DNA from: Bryoerythrophyllum caledonicum
Taxonomy: Eukaryota; Streptophyta; Bryopsida; Pottiales; Pottiaceae
Assembly: GCA_963971425.1 (NCBI GenBank)
Contig: OZ020518.1
Span: 387,001 to 451,000, forward strand
Direction of reading: 5' to 3'
DNA length: 64,000 bases
This document shows, piece by piece, positions 21,197 to 31,178 of this stretch. The notes under the pieces are model-generated. The model had not been told where the DNA came from and did no database searches. It saw nothing but the letters and a program-made list of their open reading frames with translations. Within the stretch, counting starts at the first letter, position 1. The number at the start of each line of letters is the position of its first letter. A program made the translations under genes and the position numbers.

Positions 21197-21470
21197 GGTG
21201 GTCTACATAGACGGACAGGGGCCCAAAGACAGCGGACGAACGGACAGTAGGACGGACGGACAGGACGGACAACACTTTTTGGCGGACAGTTGCGAGTAAA
21301 AAATAATTACAAACCCTATATCAAATTTTCAACTTACCCCCTACTAAAACACGTGTGCACGACACGTCAGATGGCTTTCTACGTGACTTCAAGGGGCGGG
21401 CGCGTGCCTTCCGACCCCACGCGCAACATTTGGGGTCAGGCCCGTACCAATCTGGAGACTGGACCGGGCG
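21197..21470 (+). repeat. Left terminal inverted repeat
   Basis: It pairs with 30296-30568. The outer 90 bp are GGACGG-rich, the middle is AT-rich (TCAAATTTTCAACTTACCCC), and the inner part begins the GGCCGGGCGCG cluster. Frames crossing it on the two ends encode matching peptides (KHVCTTRQ, VTSRGGRVPSD), which only reflects the repeat. Confidence 0.8.
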
Positions 21471-21473
21471 CGT

Positions 21474-22504
21474 TCATGCAAGGCCGGGCTCGTTCCAATT
21501 AGGGCCAGACGCAAATATGTCTTCCTTCCCCCAATCCTCGAGGAGGAGGTCCAAAATATGTGCACAACACCCTTGAGTATATATGTGCGGGTACTCATCG
21601 TTGACCTTCTTCATTGCCCCCAACATGTTTGAAGCATTATCGGTGCACACTTGGACCACATTCAAATGTCCAACCTTACGGATAAAACTTTTCAATTGGT
21701 CCCCTATATATGCCATAGATATCTTCATACCCGTGGTGTCTATAGACCCCAAGAAGATATAACCCATTGGACATACGAGCATGATATTCATGAGAGGGCG
21801 ACGTGTAACATTGTCCCACCCGTCCGAGCATATTGTTGCCCCATACTTGGCAATATCTACGCCGGTCTTCTTGTCCACAAGGTCTTTCACTTTTTTTTTA
21901 GAGGCTCAATGTATGTCGTCCTCATGGCATTGTACGATGGCGGTGTATAATCGAAACCCGCCTTTGACGTTGCGAGGGTGGCCTTGATGAAGGCCGGATG
22001 TCTAACCACGTTGAATGCAACGTTTGCTTCATAAAAAAAATGTGCCCATAATTTGTCCAACTCTTTTCGTTTTTCTATTTGGTAAGCCTCTGGAAAGCTC
22101 CGTTGTCGTACAAATCTTGGTGTTAATGATGCAGCTTGGCTTAGAGGATTTGTGGACTACGTGTTCTCCTCATTTTGAGTTTCCAAGAAACTACCTTGTT
22201 GGATGGATTGGCTAGAACAAGGTTCAATGGAACATGTTGCTAGTGCGCTAGGAAGGCCAACGATCTCCGCCTCGGTCATCCTAGTAGGAATAATATTCCC
22301 GCATCTTTTAAAACGGGCCTTAATAGCTGTTGGGGCCTTAGTGCACGAAGTCTTCGTCCATTGTGGATACCCATAGTGTGACATGCACCTCCCACGTTTG
22401 TATGCGAACGTGTAATTGCACCAAACACATGTCACTTGATCCTTCTTGTTTAATGTGTACCATGGGGCCCACTCCTTTGCTTGAGCCCTTTGTTGAGACG
22501 ACAT
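21474..22504 (-). pseudogene. BED zinc-finger/DUF659 hAT-like transposase, broken
   Basis: The ATG at 22504 opens MSSQQRAQAKEWAPWYTLNK with a BED-type finger (CVWCNYTFAYKRGRCMSHYG). A TAG near 22157 interrupts it. The same frame continues with ELDKLWAHFFYEANVAFNVV, HPAFIKATLATSKAGFDYTP and PSYNAMRTTYIEPLKKK, the start of DUF659. Within an A-run at 21892-21900 the frame slips by one base. The remainder reads DIAKYGATICSDGWDNVTRR, MNIMLVCPMGYIFLGSIDTT and VCTDNASNMLGAMKKV, then CCAHILDLLLEDWGK, and runs directly into the terminal repeat. The C-terminal hAT dimerisation region is missing. With a stop, a frameshift and a truncation it cannot make active transposase. Confidence 0.85.
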
Positions 22505-22714
22505 CACAATAAAATCGGCGCGCAATGTTGTGCCAAAGAGAATCTGCCAGAAGTAATAGAAAATTGTGTGTGCATAGAAAATGTTGACCCAAAGGTCACT
22601 CACAAACTTGTAGATTCATGCAAGGAGACCAATAAGGAGTTCCAGGACACGAAGCCAAGGATGTGAGGTGAGTCAAGCACATCGCATATGGTTCTTATAT
22701 AGTACTCGAGTAGG

Positions 22715-22945
22715 AGCATCTGGGGCCGGGCGCGCACAAAGGGGGCCGGGCGCATACTCTATGTGGCCAGACGCGCACGCTGTGGGCCAGGCGCGCACGT
22801 TGTAGGTCGGGCGCGCACAATGTGGACCGAACGCGCACGCTTCCAATCAAAAGCGCACGCTCTGGGCCGGGCGCACACACTGTGGGGCCGTGGGCGTACG
22901 CTCTAGGGCCGGGCGTGCACAATGTTTGGGCGTGCGCACTAATTC
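22715..22945. repeat. GGCCGGGCGCGCAC repeat cluster
   Basis: About nine loose units of GGCCGGGCGCGCACnnTGTG spaced 20-25 bp apart, in an otherwise AT-rich stretch. Related units lie in both terminal repeats and at 24262-24345 and 26375-26705, always within the 21197-30568 element. Confidence 0.75.
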
Positions 22946-23120
22946 GACGGTATATTGAAACATTGCAACCCTTAACATTTTGATATGTAAAACATCTCAT
23001 AAAAATCCACTACATATAGATGATGCCACTCAATTTACAAGGTTTTATTCAATATACAAAATATCGCTCAATATTAAATGGCAGTTACAGAATTGTAGAA
23101 AGCTCTTGTTCCAGAACAAT

Positions 23121-24086
23121 TCAACATTGCACTATGTACATTTCTCGCACTGTTGTAGTTCTAAACTCCCCTAAAGCCAGTAAAAATGAAAGAAGATTGT
23201 CTTTCTCCCGAACTTGTGCCTTCAAGTCTTGAATTTCTTCAAGACATTTCGCAACTTCATTATCCTTCTCATCGAGATCTTCTCCTAGATCCTCAATTAC
23301 GTTCAAGCTTTCATTTAGTCGCTTCTTTACTTGAAGATAATCGTCATGACTCACCCAGTCACCCTCCGTAGACTTTTTTTTATTATCCACGCCCTCCTCA
23401 GGTACCGCATCCGTCTTCGTGGCATCTCCGTCTTGTTGTGAAATCAACGGTTTAGGATTCAAGCCTGATATAATGGACAATTCTTCTTGCCTACGCACAG
23501 ACTGATGACATCCAGTATCCGAGTCCTCAGATGAAGACGCGGACCACTTGATTGTTTGATTCGAAGGTTCAACTTCGATGGTTTTTCCGAGACCTTCTCC
23601 TGGAAACTTCCGCACAAACGGTATTGTTAATCCAATGACTAGCGCCATCTTGGAGTGTGTTTGGATTTCCATTGTCCTCCAATCAACCGGTACGCCAAGT
23701 ACCACCTCCGCGTAAACCATCCGTAAAATTGAAATATTTCCCGAGTTGCGGCACACTTTTGCCTCGTCATAAATGTGCTAGTACGCTTGGATGCAACGCT
23801 CCTTGAAGAACTCATTGGTGCAGTACCCCAAGTTGGCCCTGTTTGTACGTCACATTAGAGAATACCGCGAGTATGGCCAGAGGTGCCGCAAATGACACCA
23901 TCCAATGTATTTTACATATTGTGCAAATGTCCATGGAGTTGGAAGTGCCTCCCAAGCAGAAAATGCCTTCATCTTCTCATCCATCAACACGTGAAGGCGC
24001 TTCTTCTGCTTTGAGCGTGCGTGCCGAAAATCACATTGTCGTTTTTCGTGGGGACTGCTACTGGTAGATGGTTGTCCAGAATCCAT
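23121..24086 (-). pseudogene. Accessory gene of long-TIR element, copy A (broken)
   Basis: The ATG at 24086 starts MDSGQPSTSSSPHEKRQCDF, then KKRLHVLMDEKMKAFSAWEA and PTPWTFAQYVKYIGWCHLRH. A TGA and then a TAG interrupt the middle (around YSLM and CIQAY). The frame resumes as ILRMVYAEVVLGVPVDWRTM, an acidic Ser/Asp stretch (SASSSEDSDTGCHQS) and a C-terminal coiled coil (VKKRLNESLNVIEDLGEDLD, EVAKCLEEIQDLKAQVREKD). It aligns along its whole length with copy B at 25318-26210, including about 90 bp upstream of the ATG. The function is unknown. The basic N-terminus, compact middle domain and coiled coil would suit a DNA-binding or scaffold protein, but that is inference. Confidence 0.65.
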
Positions 24087-24127
24087 GGTGACGAGGTGGA
24101 GGAATACGAAGGTGGCGAAATACAAAG

Positions 24128-24216
24128 GTGTCAATAGACACCGTAAAAAACTTCCCAAAAGTGCCAAGCAAGCAGCCGCCACGTGGCAGTTGCAGGCCAA
24201 AGCGCCTAGGAAGTGG
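24128..24216 (-). promoter_or_regulatory. Conserved upstream block of accessory copy A (G-box)
   Basis: It lies just upstream of the copy A ATG. It shares GTGTCAATAGACACC, AAGCAGCCGCCACGTGGCAG and AAAGCGCCT with the block at 26250-26340 before copy B. The palindromic G-box core CACGTG is at 24180-24185. Conservation between the copies suggests promoter elements. Confidence 0.5.
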
Positions 24217-24261
24217 GGTCCGTAACTTTGAAATCTAATATTTATAGTAAATTAGTGACCT

Positions 24262-24345
24262 TCAACGGGCGCATACGACCAAGAGGCGCGCGTACGCAAG
24301 GGGGCTGCGCGCGTACGCCAGAGGGCTGCGCGGGTAAGCGAGAGG
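24262..24345. repeat. GCGCGCGTACGC repeat cluster
   Basis: Four irregular units of GGCTGCGCGCGTACGC type lie upstream of accessory copy A. They correspond to the larger cluster at 26375-26705 upstream of copy B, so the duplication included this block. Confidence 0.6.
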
Positions 24346-24348
24346 GGT

Positions 24349-24520
24349 GTGCCTTGAACTCGTGCCTTGAACTCGTGCCTTGAACTCGTGCCTTGAACTT
24401 GACATACAATACTTATACTTACTTATAACCTTGTGCCTTGAATTTGACATACAATACTTATACTTACTTATAACCTAGTGCCTTGAACTTATACCTACTT
24501 ATACAATACTTTTACTTATA
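24349..24520. repeat. Nested tandem repeats (13-bp and ~50-bp units)
   Basis: Four copies of GTGCCTTGAACTC (13 bp) run from 24349 to 24400. Two copies follow of a longer unit holding GACATACAATACTTATACTT and ACTTATAACCT joined to the same 13-mer. A looser TACTTATAC-rich tail continues to about 24570. Confidence 0.75.
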
Positions 24521-25430
24521 AATACACTACTTAATACTTATATTTACTTATACAATACTTATACTTACTTAATGATTTTTGGGGAGAGTTAGTACCTTCA
24601 ATTAGCATGGGAAATGATTTGTTCCGCAAACTTATACTCATATTAAGATATAATATGGATAATTTGTATGGTTGAATGCCATCTCTTATCATTTGGAAGG
24701 TGTTGCAATTAGTTACATATAATTCAACCAAGAATAATAATGTTGCATTAATATTGGGGATTTTGTTACATCCCAAATCATTTATTATGCAAGAAATTAA
24801 CATGATTTTTATTTTTTAGTCTTATGATTGACATGTTTGAGACAAAAATTTAAGTTTTATTCTTCAACACATGATATAAATTCCACTACAAAAAAATTCT
24901 CGATGATACTATAGACTATTGTAGTCGGTTATCAAATATTAGAGAAAAGTGAATTTAATTTATTGATTGGAGTGCATGAAGTTGTACAATCATGGAAGAT
25001 CATAACACATTCATCAAATATATAATTTAAACGTATACAAGACTGTATAGAACATTCACTCTATTACATCTAGCCAAATTATAAAACATGTTGAACCATA
25101 CAAACTTGATTAACGTAAGAGATAAACAATATTGTTTCGAACTAAAGCCATTTATAAATGAAGTGCAATTTACAAAATTCACAAGGTCTATGATTTCAAA
25201 ATGTTACAAAATTGCCCGTTTATCATTCATGGCACTACTTCCATTGCTATCAAATTCTACGACTTTAATGTAAACACCAACCTTGCGTATTTCTGGATTT
25301 GATTGTCCTTTTCTTAGAGTACTACGCGTAATTTTTGAAGTTCTTCTTTGTTGCGGTTGGCTTCTTCTACCAGATTCTTGTTTTGTTGTAAACTCTGTTG
25401 ATATTTAGCAGGAAGTTGAAGACGAGCCTC

Positions 25431-26210
25431 TCATCCAATTGGAACATCATCAGAAGATTCTAGGTTTTCATTGATGTTCTCATATGCAACCGCGTCCATC
25501 TCAGTTGGATCTTCTTCCTTGCCGGAATCTTCTCCAATTGTCGGTGTTTCTTGGAGGGCAGAATCTAGCCAATGGCATTTAATAAAGCGCTCAATCTCCT
25601 TGCGAATAGATGGGTCGCATCCAGTGTTCGAGTCGTCACTGGAAGTGTCAGACCACACGACTTCCTCGTTTGGAACTTCAACCTCCTTCGCCTTTTTTCC
25701 CAGAGCTTCGCACGGAAACTTGCGCTCTATCGGTAGTGTCCCCGTCGATACTGGTGTCATCTTGGAGTTTGGTTGTATTTCCATCGTCCTCCAATCGACT
25801 ACTACTCCGAGTATAATTTCTACATACACCATACGTAAAATGGATAGATTGACCTCGTTCCGGTGAACCTTTGCCGTGTTGTAGATGTGCTGGTACGCTT
25901 GGATGCACAGTTCTTTGAATACTTCATTGGTGCAGTAATTTAAATTACCCTTGTCGTATTTCCGAAGTTGCGAATACCGCGAATGCGGCCACATTCGTCC
26001 CAAATGACACCAGGCAATGTACTTTGCACACTGTGTAAATGTCCATGGACTTGGTACATCTCCCCAGCCTCGAAATGCCTTTAGCTCACCATCGATGAAT
26101 ATGTGAATGCGTTTCTTCTGCTTGTGGTTGTGTACTCGTCCCGCATCACGCTGTTGTTTCTTCAATTTCTTCTCGGAAGCCCAAATCTCAGAAGGCCCAC
26201 TTGAGTCCAT
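25431..26210 (-). CDS. Accessory gene of long-TIR element, copy B
   Basis: The ATG at 26210 is chosen because it aligns with the copy A start; the frame is also open further upstream. The protein is about 259 aa: MDSSGPSEIWASEKKLKKQQ, a basic stretch (RVHNHKQKKRIHIFIDGELK), a conserved core (PSPWTFTQCAKYIAWCHLGR, YCTNEVFKELCIQAYQHIYN, ILRMVYVEIILGVVVDWRTM), then acidic WSDTSSDDSNTGCDPS and a Glu-rich tail. A TGA after SSDDVPIG ends it, but copy-A-like coiled-coil codons (YQQSLQQNKNLVEEANRNKE) continue in frame to about 25318. The ancestral protein was therefore longer and this copy is also shortened. No known domain was recognised. It is intact across the core. Confidence 0.6.
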   Translation of the reverse strand: MDSSGPSEIWASEKKLKKQQRDAGRVHNHKQKKRIHIFIDGELKAFRGWGDVPSPWTFTQCAKYIAWCHLGRMWPHSRYSQLRKYDKGNLNYCTNEVFKELCIQAYQHIYNTAKVHRNEVNLSILRMVYVEIILGVVVDWRTMEIQPNSKMTPVSTGTLPIERKFPCEALGKKAKEVEVPNEEVVWSDTSSDDSNTGCDPSIRKEIERFIKCHWLDSALQETPTIGEDSGKEEDPTEMDAVAYENINENLESSDDVPIG

Positions 26211-26249
26211 GCTTGAAACTAGCGTGAAGGGGCACCGGGAGTAAAAAGG

Positions 26250-26340
26250 TGTCAATAGACACCGGGACCGACTTCCCAATAGTGCTTAGCAAGCAGCCGC
26301 CACGTGGCAGTTGGAGGCAAAAGCGCCTGAGAAGTGGGCC
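26250..26340 (-). promoter_or_regulatory. Conserved upstream block of accessory copy B (G-box)
   Basis: It corresponds to 24128-24216: GTGTCAATAGACACC, CACGTG at 26301-26306 within GCAGCCGCCACGTGGCAGTT, and AAAGCGCCTGAGAAGTGGG. It sits immediately upstream of the copy B ATG. Confidence 0.5.
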
Positions 26341-26374
26341 CATCGTGCTACGATTCTCAAACTTATAGTGAGGC

Positions 26375-26705
26375 GCGCATGCCCCCTGTAGGCCGCGCGC
26401 GTACGAGATGGGACGGTCTCGCGCGTACCAATCATGGTCTTGCGCGTACGAACTAAGTGGCCGGGCGCATGAGTTTTGAGGCCCAGAGCGCGCGAATGGG
26501 GGCCGGTCGCGTTGGAACATTGGCCTCGAACACGCGAATGAGGGTCGAGCGCGTGCGCTTTGAGGCCGGGCGCACGCGAATGGGGGTCCGGCGCGTGCCT
26601 TTAGAGGCCTCTCGCGCGCGCTTTGGTGCCGGGCGCGCGCGAATGAAGGCCGGGCGCGCACGAACAGTGGCTGGGCCAACAGTGGCCGGGCACGCGCGAA
26701 CAGTG
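26375..26705. repeat. GGCCGGGCGCGCGCGAA repeat cluster
   Basis: At least ten units of GCCGGGCGCRYGCGAATGGG type, strongly CpG-rich, lie upstream of accessory copy B. Repeat-derived open frames occur on both strands and are ignored. Confidence 0.75.
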
Positions 26706-27708
26706 TTGTTAAAATGTATTTTAACAACAAAGAAAATACTTTGTTTTTTGGAATCTTAGAAGAAGGTAATACGCTTTATATTTAAGTATTCTACAATTGA
26801 ATCCAATGTTAAGAAGGGGCATGGAAAGATAAACAAAAAAGTTAAGGAACATATAAATAGTTTACACGTGTTAGAGGAAATGTAATAGTTTCCATTTGAA
26901 CATAAAGAAATTGACATTCCCAATTTATAAATACGGCATATATATAGTACATCACAACGTCAAAATTATATTTATTTAGGAAAAGAATTTCATGCAAACC
27001 ATACAAAGTTCTATCATTATTGTATATAGACATGAGTTCAAGAAAGAAGTTAATAGTTATGTCCTATATTGCTAGAAATTTTACTAGAGCTTCTATTGAC
27101 ATTTATATTTTTTGTACATCTATATGTATACTAAAAAACATTTGGTCGTGTGTCTCTCCCCTACATCCATAGCTTTTACAATAGACATGTTTAATGTGAC
27201 CTTTTGAAGGTGTCACCCTTAGTTGCAAAGCCTTTTGGAGTTTCATCTAATTTTTGCACGGTTTAATCAATTTAAAATTAAATTGACACCATTTAGTAAG
27301 AAGTGTTGTGAGAGAACCACTTTGACTTTGGAACATTGTGGCCTTTAGAGAATGCTTTTATTTGCATCATCTTTCTTTATGATTGAATAAAGCGATAAAT
27401 AATCATAACCTCAACAATTTAAAGATAGATATTTCATCGACCCTACGGTTATGAAGAGTAATTCGTGGATTGTTCCAAAGGGGTTGTTACACATTGGATG
27501 ATTCGACATTATGCTTCATAAATTTGAATATGACCTCAAGATGAGCCATTTAAGAACACATCTTTACATTAAAATCACATTGCTCAATGGTATTTGTCCG
27601 TCGATAATAAAGGAGGTTTCACTTGTGCAAAGAATATTACCTTCTTTGAAAATGTCAAAAAGAATTTGTTGTTTACGACGTAATACAACATTCTAATTCA
27701 AGTACCAC
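26706..27708. other. AT-rich interior of long-TIR element
   Basis: No gene is recognised. Short frames only, and no internal repeat noticed. Confidence 0.4.
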
Positions 27709-27980
27709 CATAGTCCACCCAATTATGGTGGGAGATCCCACGGCCTCATTGTATGGGGACCCACAAAGCCCTTGGGGGAGATGACATGTCGGTTATCTTT
27801 AATGCAATTAGTGTAGGGAAGCACTTAGTGTGGAAAAGTGTTTACCCTCGAGAGGGAAAAGTAGTTCTTTATACACTAGCCTATGTCCCGTGGCCATATG
27901 CTTAGTGAAGAGAATGAACAAACACTACATTCACGCCGGTCCCATTGGAAGACCGTAGTTCTTCTTCTTCTCCTAATTCA
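27709..27980 (+). repeat. Dispersed SINE-like repeat, copy 1 (no head)
   Basis: It shares CTTGGGGGAGATGACATGTC, AAGCACTTAGTGTGGAAAAG, AAGAGAATGAACAAACACTA and a TTCTTCTTCTTCTCC tail with 61650-61905. The tRNA-like head present in the other copy is missing here. It is inserted inside the long-TIR element. Confidence 0.6.
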
Positions 27981-28438
27981 AGTCCAATAGAATCATTTAG
28001 AACAAAAAACCGCTATATTTGGTTCCGACAAGATCTTTGCATTCCCCAATCATCACGGCAATTATGTCATTCCCTAGAAGTTGGAAAGAAAACTAAATTT
28101 ACATTAAAAATATCGTTTCTCTAATGCATGGGAAGGAGGAAGGCCTTTGCCAAGGCGAGAATGGAGTTTGCCCAACTTTGTTCCTCTACAACCTTCAAAG
28201 GGTTGAGTCCTCGCCCTCACGTCCCCGCCTCTAACGTCCCCGCCACTTCCCCGCCTAAATTTGGAGTTAAAATGTTTGAATGGGCATAACTCACTAAAAA
28301 ACAGCCCAAATTAAGCGTTTGAGGTGTGATTTAACATCTAAATTTTGCGTAGATGCCAAGAAATATATCACACGCTTAATTAGGACTATTTTTGAGTGAG
28401 ATATGGCCGTTCAAAGATCCTGATTCCAAAATTGGGCG

Positions 28439-28638
28439 NNNNNNNNNNNNNNNNNNNNNNNNNNNNNNNNNNNNNNNNNNNNNNNNNNNNNNNNNNNNNN
28501 NNNNNNNNNNNNNNNNNNNNNNNNNNNNNNNNNNNNNNNNNNNNNNNNNNNNNNNNNNNNNNNNNNNNNNNNNNNNNNNNNNNNNNNNNNNNNNNNNNNN
28601 NNNNNNNNNNNNNNNNNNNNNNNNNNNNNNNNNNNNNN
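28439..28638. other. Assembly gap (200 N)
   Basis: Exactly 200 undetermined bases, the usual placeholder for a gap of unknown size. The protein frame at 28639 enters directly from the gap, so its start is unknown. Confidence 0.99.
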
Positions 28639-29390
28639 TGCCGGTGACAAACAACCCCGTGTCTGATCATAGCCCACCTAGGGACAACTCTGCAAACAAC
28701 GAGCACGGTGGAGATGCACTACATGACCATTTTCACAACGTCCACGGTGACCCAGTGGATCTTTTTGTGTTTGATGATGTCGACGCAGCAGCAGTCCATA
28801 CTATAGTAGAATTATCGGGTGTAGACCGTGCCCAAGAAGCTAGGGCAGACGAAGATGGGTCGACATTGGGGGGCAATCTTGATGGAGATGACAACATCTC
28901 GGAGAATCAGTCTCTGAATTCAAACGGCTCTAGCGCCTCGGGCCCTTCTAGTGGCGATGGCCCTCAACTCGACGGTCATGGCATTGGCATTGCAATGCAC
29001 AATACATTTCCTCACGATGGAAACGAACTGAGCACTAGTGGAAACAATAATGAATCCATGAGCCAATGGCCACCACGAAGTCCATTGAAGTTGTGAGAAG
29101 CACTGCGGTTTTTACCTCAAGCAATAGAACCGGACTCAGAGGAAGACATGCCACTACAAGATTTGTTTCGGCGGCCACGTGCTCAAAGTACTGCATCGAT
29201 CGGAAGAACTCTTTTACGTGTAAAGAAAAAGACCTCTTCAACAATAGCTCGGCCACCCGTCCACCATAGCGCACTCGGCCCAAATGGTGGTGTGGAGCGC
29301 GCGATACTAACCCCACAACTTCCCTCCGCGAGGGTTGGGTCCTCTACTATCAGCAGCCATTTAGGGACACGGAGGGGCAAGAACCAATGA
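28639..29390 (+). pseudogene. Acidic Asn/Asp-rich protein remnant, start lost in gap
   Basis: The frame leaving the gap reads NNEHGGDALHDHFHNVHGDP, DPVDLFVFDDVDAAAVHTIV and SENQSLNSNGSSASGPSSGD up to a TGA at 29094. The same frame then continues (EALRFLPQAIEPDSEEDMPL, QDLFRRP) to a stop at 29390, so one stop interrupts a single protein. Acidic tails ending in DSEEDxPLxxLF-like motifs occur at the C-terminus of some hAT-type transposases, but I cannot confirm this. A further acidic stretch at 29567-29785 (ENFSSSGDDADDEDCDEVPG) may be a frameshifted continuation. The strand is opposite to the other genes of the element. Confidence 0.35.
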
Positions 29391-29994
29391 TACTCTCCCT
29401 TTCTTCACGAGACCTTGGCAAAGCGGAACCTCGGAGAGAGTCATTGGGGCCCAAAGGCAACCGCTCCAAAAACATGGATGGAGTAACAGACAAAAGGAAG
29501 AATATCCGAGTAAAACGACTTGTGAAGGCCGCATCAACTACTAGAGCCGAGCTATAACTACGAAACTTGGCCTCGGAGATTGAGGAATACGTGGCACCAG
29601 TCTTGGAAAATTCAGCGGAGAACTTCTCATCATCGGGCGATGATGCAGACGATGAGGATTGCGATGAGGTACCTGGCGACAATACGATGGTGCTTCGCGG
29701 GCTTTCTCTTCCCCAAATGTTCGCCGATCAAAACGGAAGCGGAAACACAATAAAGAATCCTCAAGCTCAGATGATTAAAAGATGACGGACACGAGGGTAC
29801 TACAAGTTAAAAGTGTCTTTAGTGGGTGGTGTTAGCATGGTACAATAGTACCGCCGTTTTAAAATATGTACTTGATGTTGAGAGTGCCCATTCATGAAAG
29901 CACCACATTGAAATAAATAATTTTAATGTTAGAGCACCCTGGTACAATTGTATTCTTTCAAATTCTCTAAACCTCACCCCTTTTGAGGGGCAAA

Positions 29995-30380
29995 CGCAGT
30001 ATTCGACCGCGCGCCCCCGGCCCCTAACCGCGCGCGCCCGATAGGCAGGTGCGCGGGCGACCCACAATGGTACGCGCCAGGCCCGTAACGCTGCGCGCCC
30101 GGCCCTAAACCGCGCGCGCACGATAGGCAGGTGCACGTATGACCCACAGTGGTATGCGCCAGGCCTGTGACGCTGCGCGCCCGGCCCTGAGTGCTACGCG
30201 CCCGGCCCTGATGCGGACGCGCCCGGCCCTTAGGGGTACGCGCCCGACCGTGTATGTATGCGCCCGGCCCTAAATCGTACGCGTCCGGCCCTACATGAAC
30301 GCGCCCGGTCCAGATTGGTACGCGCGCGGCCCCAAATGCTGCGCGCGCGGTCCGAAGGCACGCGCCCGCCCCTTGATGTG
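29995..30380. repeat. GGCCGGGCGCGTAC repeat cluster by right end
   Basis: About fifteen units of RGGCCGGGCGCGYA (minus orientation) spaced 20-30 bp, merging into the right terminal inverted repeat. Two copies of a longer unit (GCGCGCGCRCGATAGGCAGG, TGCGC...GACCCACARTGGTA) lie at 30016-30075 and 30110-30165. Confidence 0.75.
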
Positions 30381-30568
30381 ACGTGGAAAGCCGTCTGACG
30401 TGTCGTGCACACGTGTTTTACCAAGGGGTAAGTTGAAAATTTGATTTAGGGCTTGTAATTTTTTTTTACACGCAACTGTCCGCCAAAAAGTGTTGTCCGT
30501 CCTATCCGTCAGTCCTATTGTCTGTCCGTCCGCTGTCTTTGGGCCCCTGTCCGTCTATATAGACAACC
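30296..30568 (-). repeat. Right terminal inverted repeat
   Basis: It is the inverted partner of the left end at 21197-21470, with small substitutions and indels. The copies have therefore diverged and the element is not a fresh insertion. Confidence 0.8.
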
Positions 30569-31178
30569 TTGTTTCTATTTGATCGGTGTCCTTAGTTAAG
30601 TTGTGAAGATCCGTGCACTTCCAACAAATGTGGTGAGAATGTGTTCCAAAGTCTGACAAGCAAACTACAGTGATTTCCGTTACTACCAGCCGAGATGAAA
30701 TGTAACCACTATGTAGATGATCGATGTTCTACACAATCTATTACATTGTTTCTTCTAGGCCTGGTCACTCTCATACGCCTTAAAGGATAATAAATAGCTC
30801 TTATCTTACTACCAACCCATGACTATATTTTTCATCAAATCTCAACTATATTTCATTTGGACCATCTCAATTCCATTTCCCAATTCCAAATCTATGAAAT
30901 CTTTTATACATAGCGAGAAGCAATAGATGATCCAAATGATGATCGTAGAAGGACTTGAACTAATCTATGACATTACAAAATTTGAACCCATCAAGGACAA
31001 GGTTGAAGGACAAAATGTATCCGCTGCCTTGATGATGGTCAACATAACCTACAACCCTCGTCCTTAAAGGGTTAACCAGCCTCTAACAATATTATCCATG
31101 TTCTGAATTCTCACTATTTGTGCATACTGCATCCTCTCCCTCTCTAGACCTAAAAGCCTAGCATATTAAAAGCCTAAA
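30569..31178. other. Spacer downstream of the ABCC gene
   Basis: AT-rich sequence between the long-TIR element and the ABCC stop codon. It probably holds the ABCC 3' UTR. I see no other feature. Confidence 0.4.

Larger units (their letters stand above)
21197..30568. mobile_element. 9.4-kb long-TIR element with hAT-like transposase remnant
   Basis: The left end GGTGGTCTACATAGACGGAC and the right end (inverted) GGTTGTCTATATAGACGGAC match. The match continues for about 250 bp: CAGGGGCCCAAAGACAGCGG, AACACTTTTTGGCGGACAGT, CACGTGTGCACGACACGTCA and GGGGCGGGCGCGTGCCTTC. Inside are a BED-DUF659 transposase remnant and two copies of an accessory gene (minus strand), an acidic ORF remnant (plus strand), several GGCCGGGCGCGCAC repeat clusters and a 200-bp assembly gap. 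I found no clean target duplication. The transposase type points to the hAT superfamily, although such long inverted repeats are more usual in Mutator-like elements. Confidence 0.75.

Noticed and set aside
26188..26759. Ala/Arg/Pro-rich ORFs on both strands
   Set aside because: Generated by the GGCCGGGCGCG repeat cluster upstream of accessory copy B.
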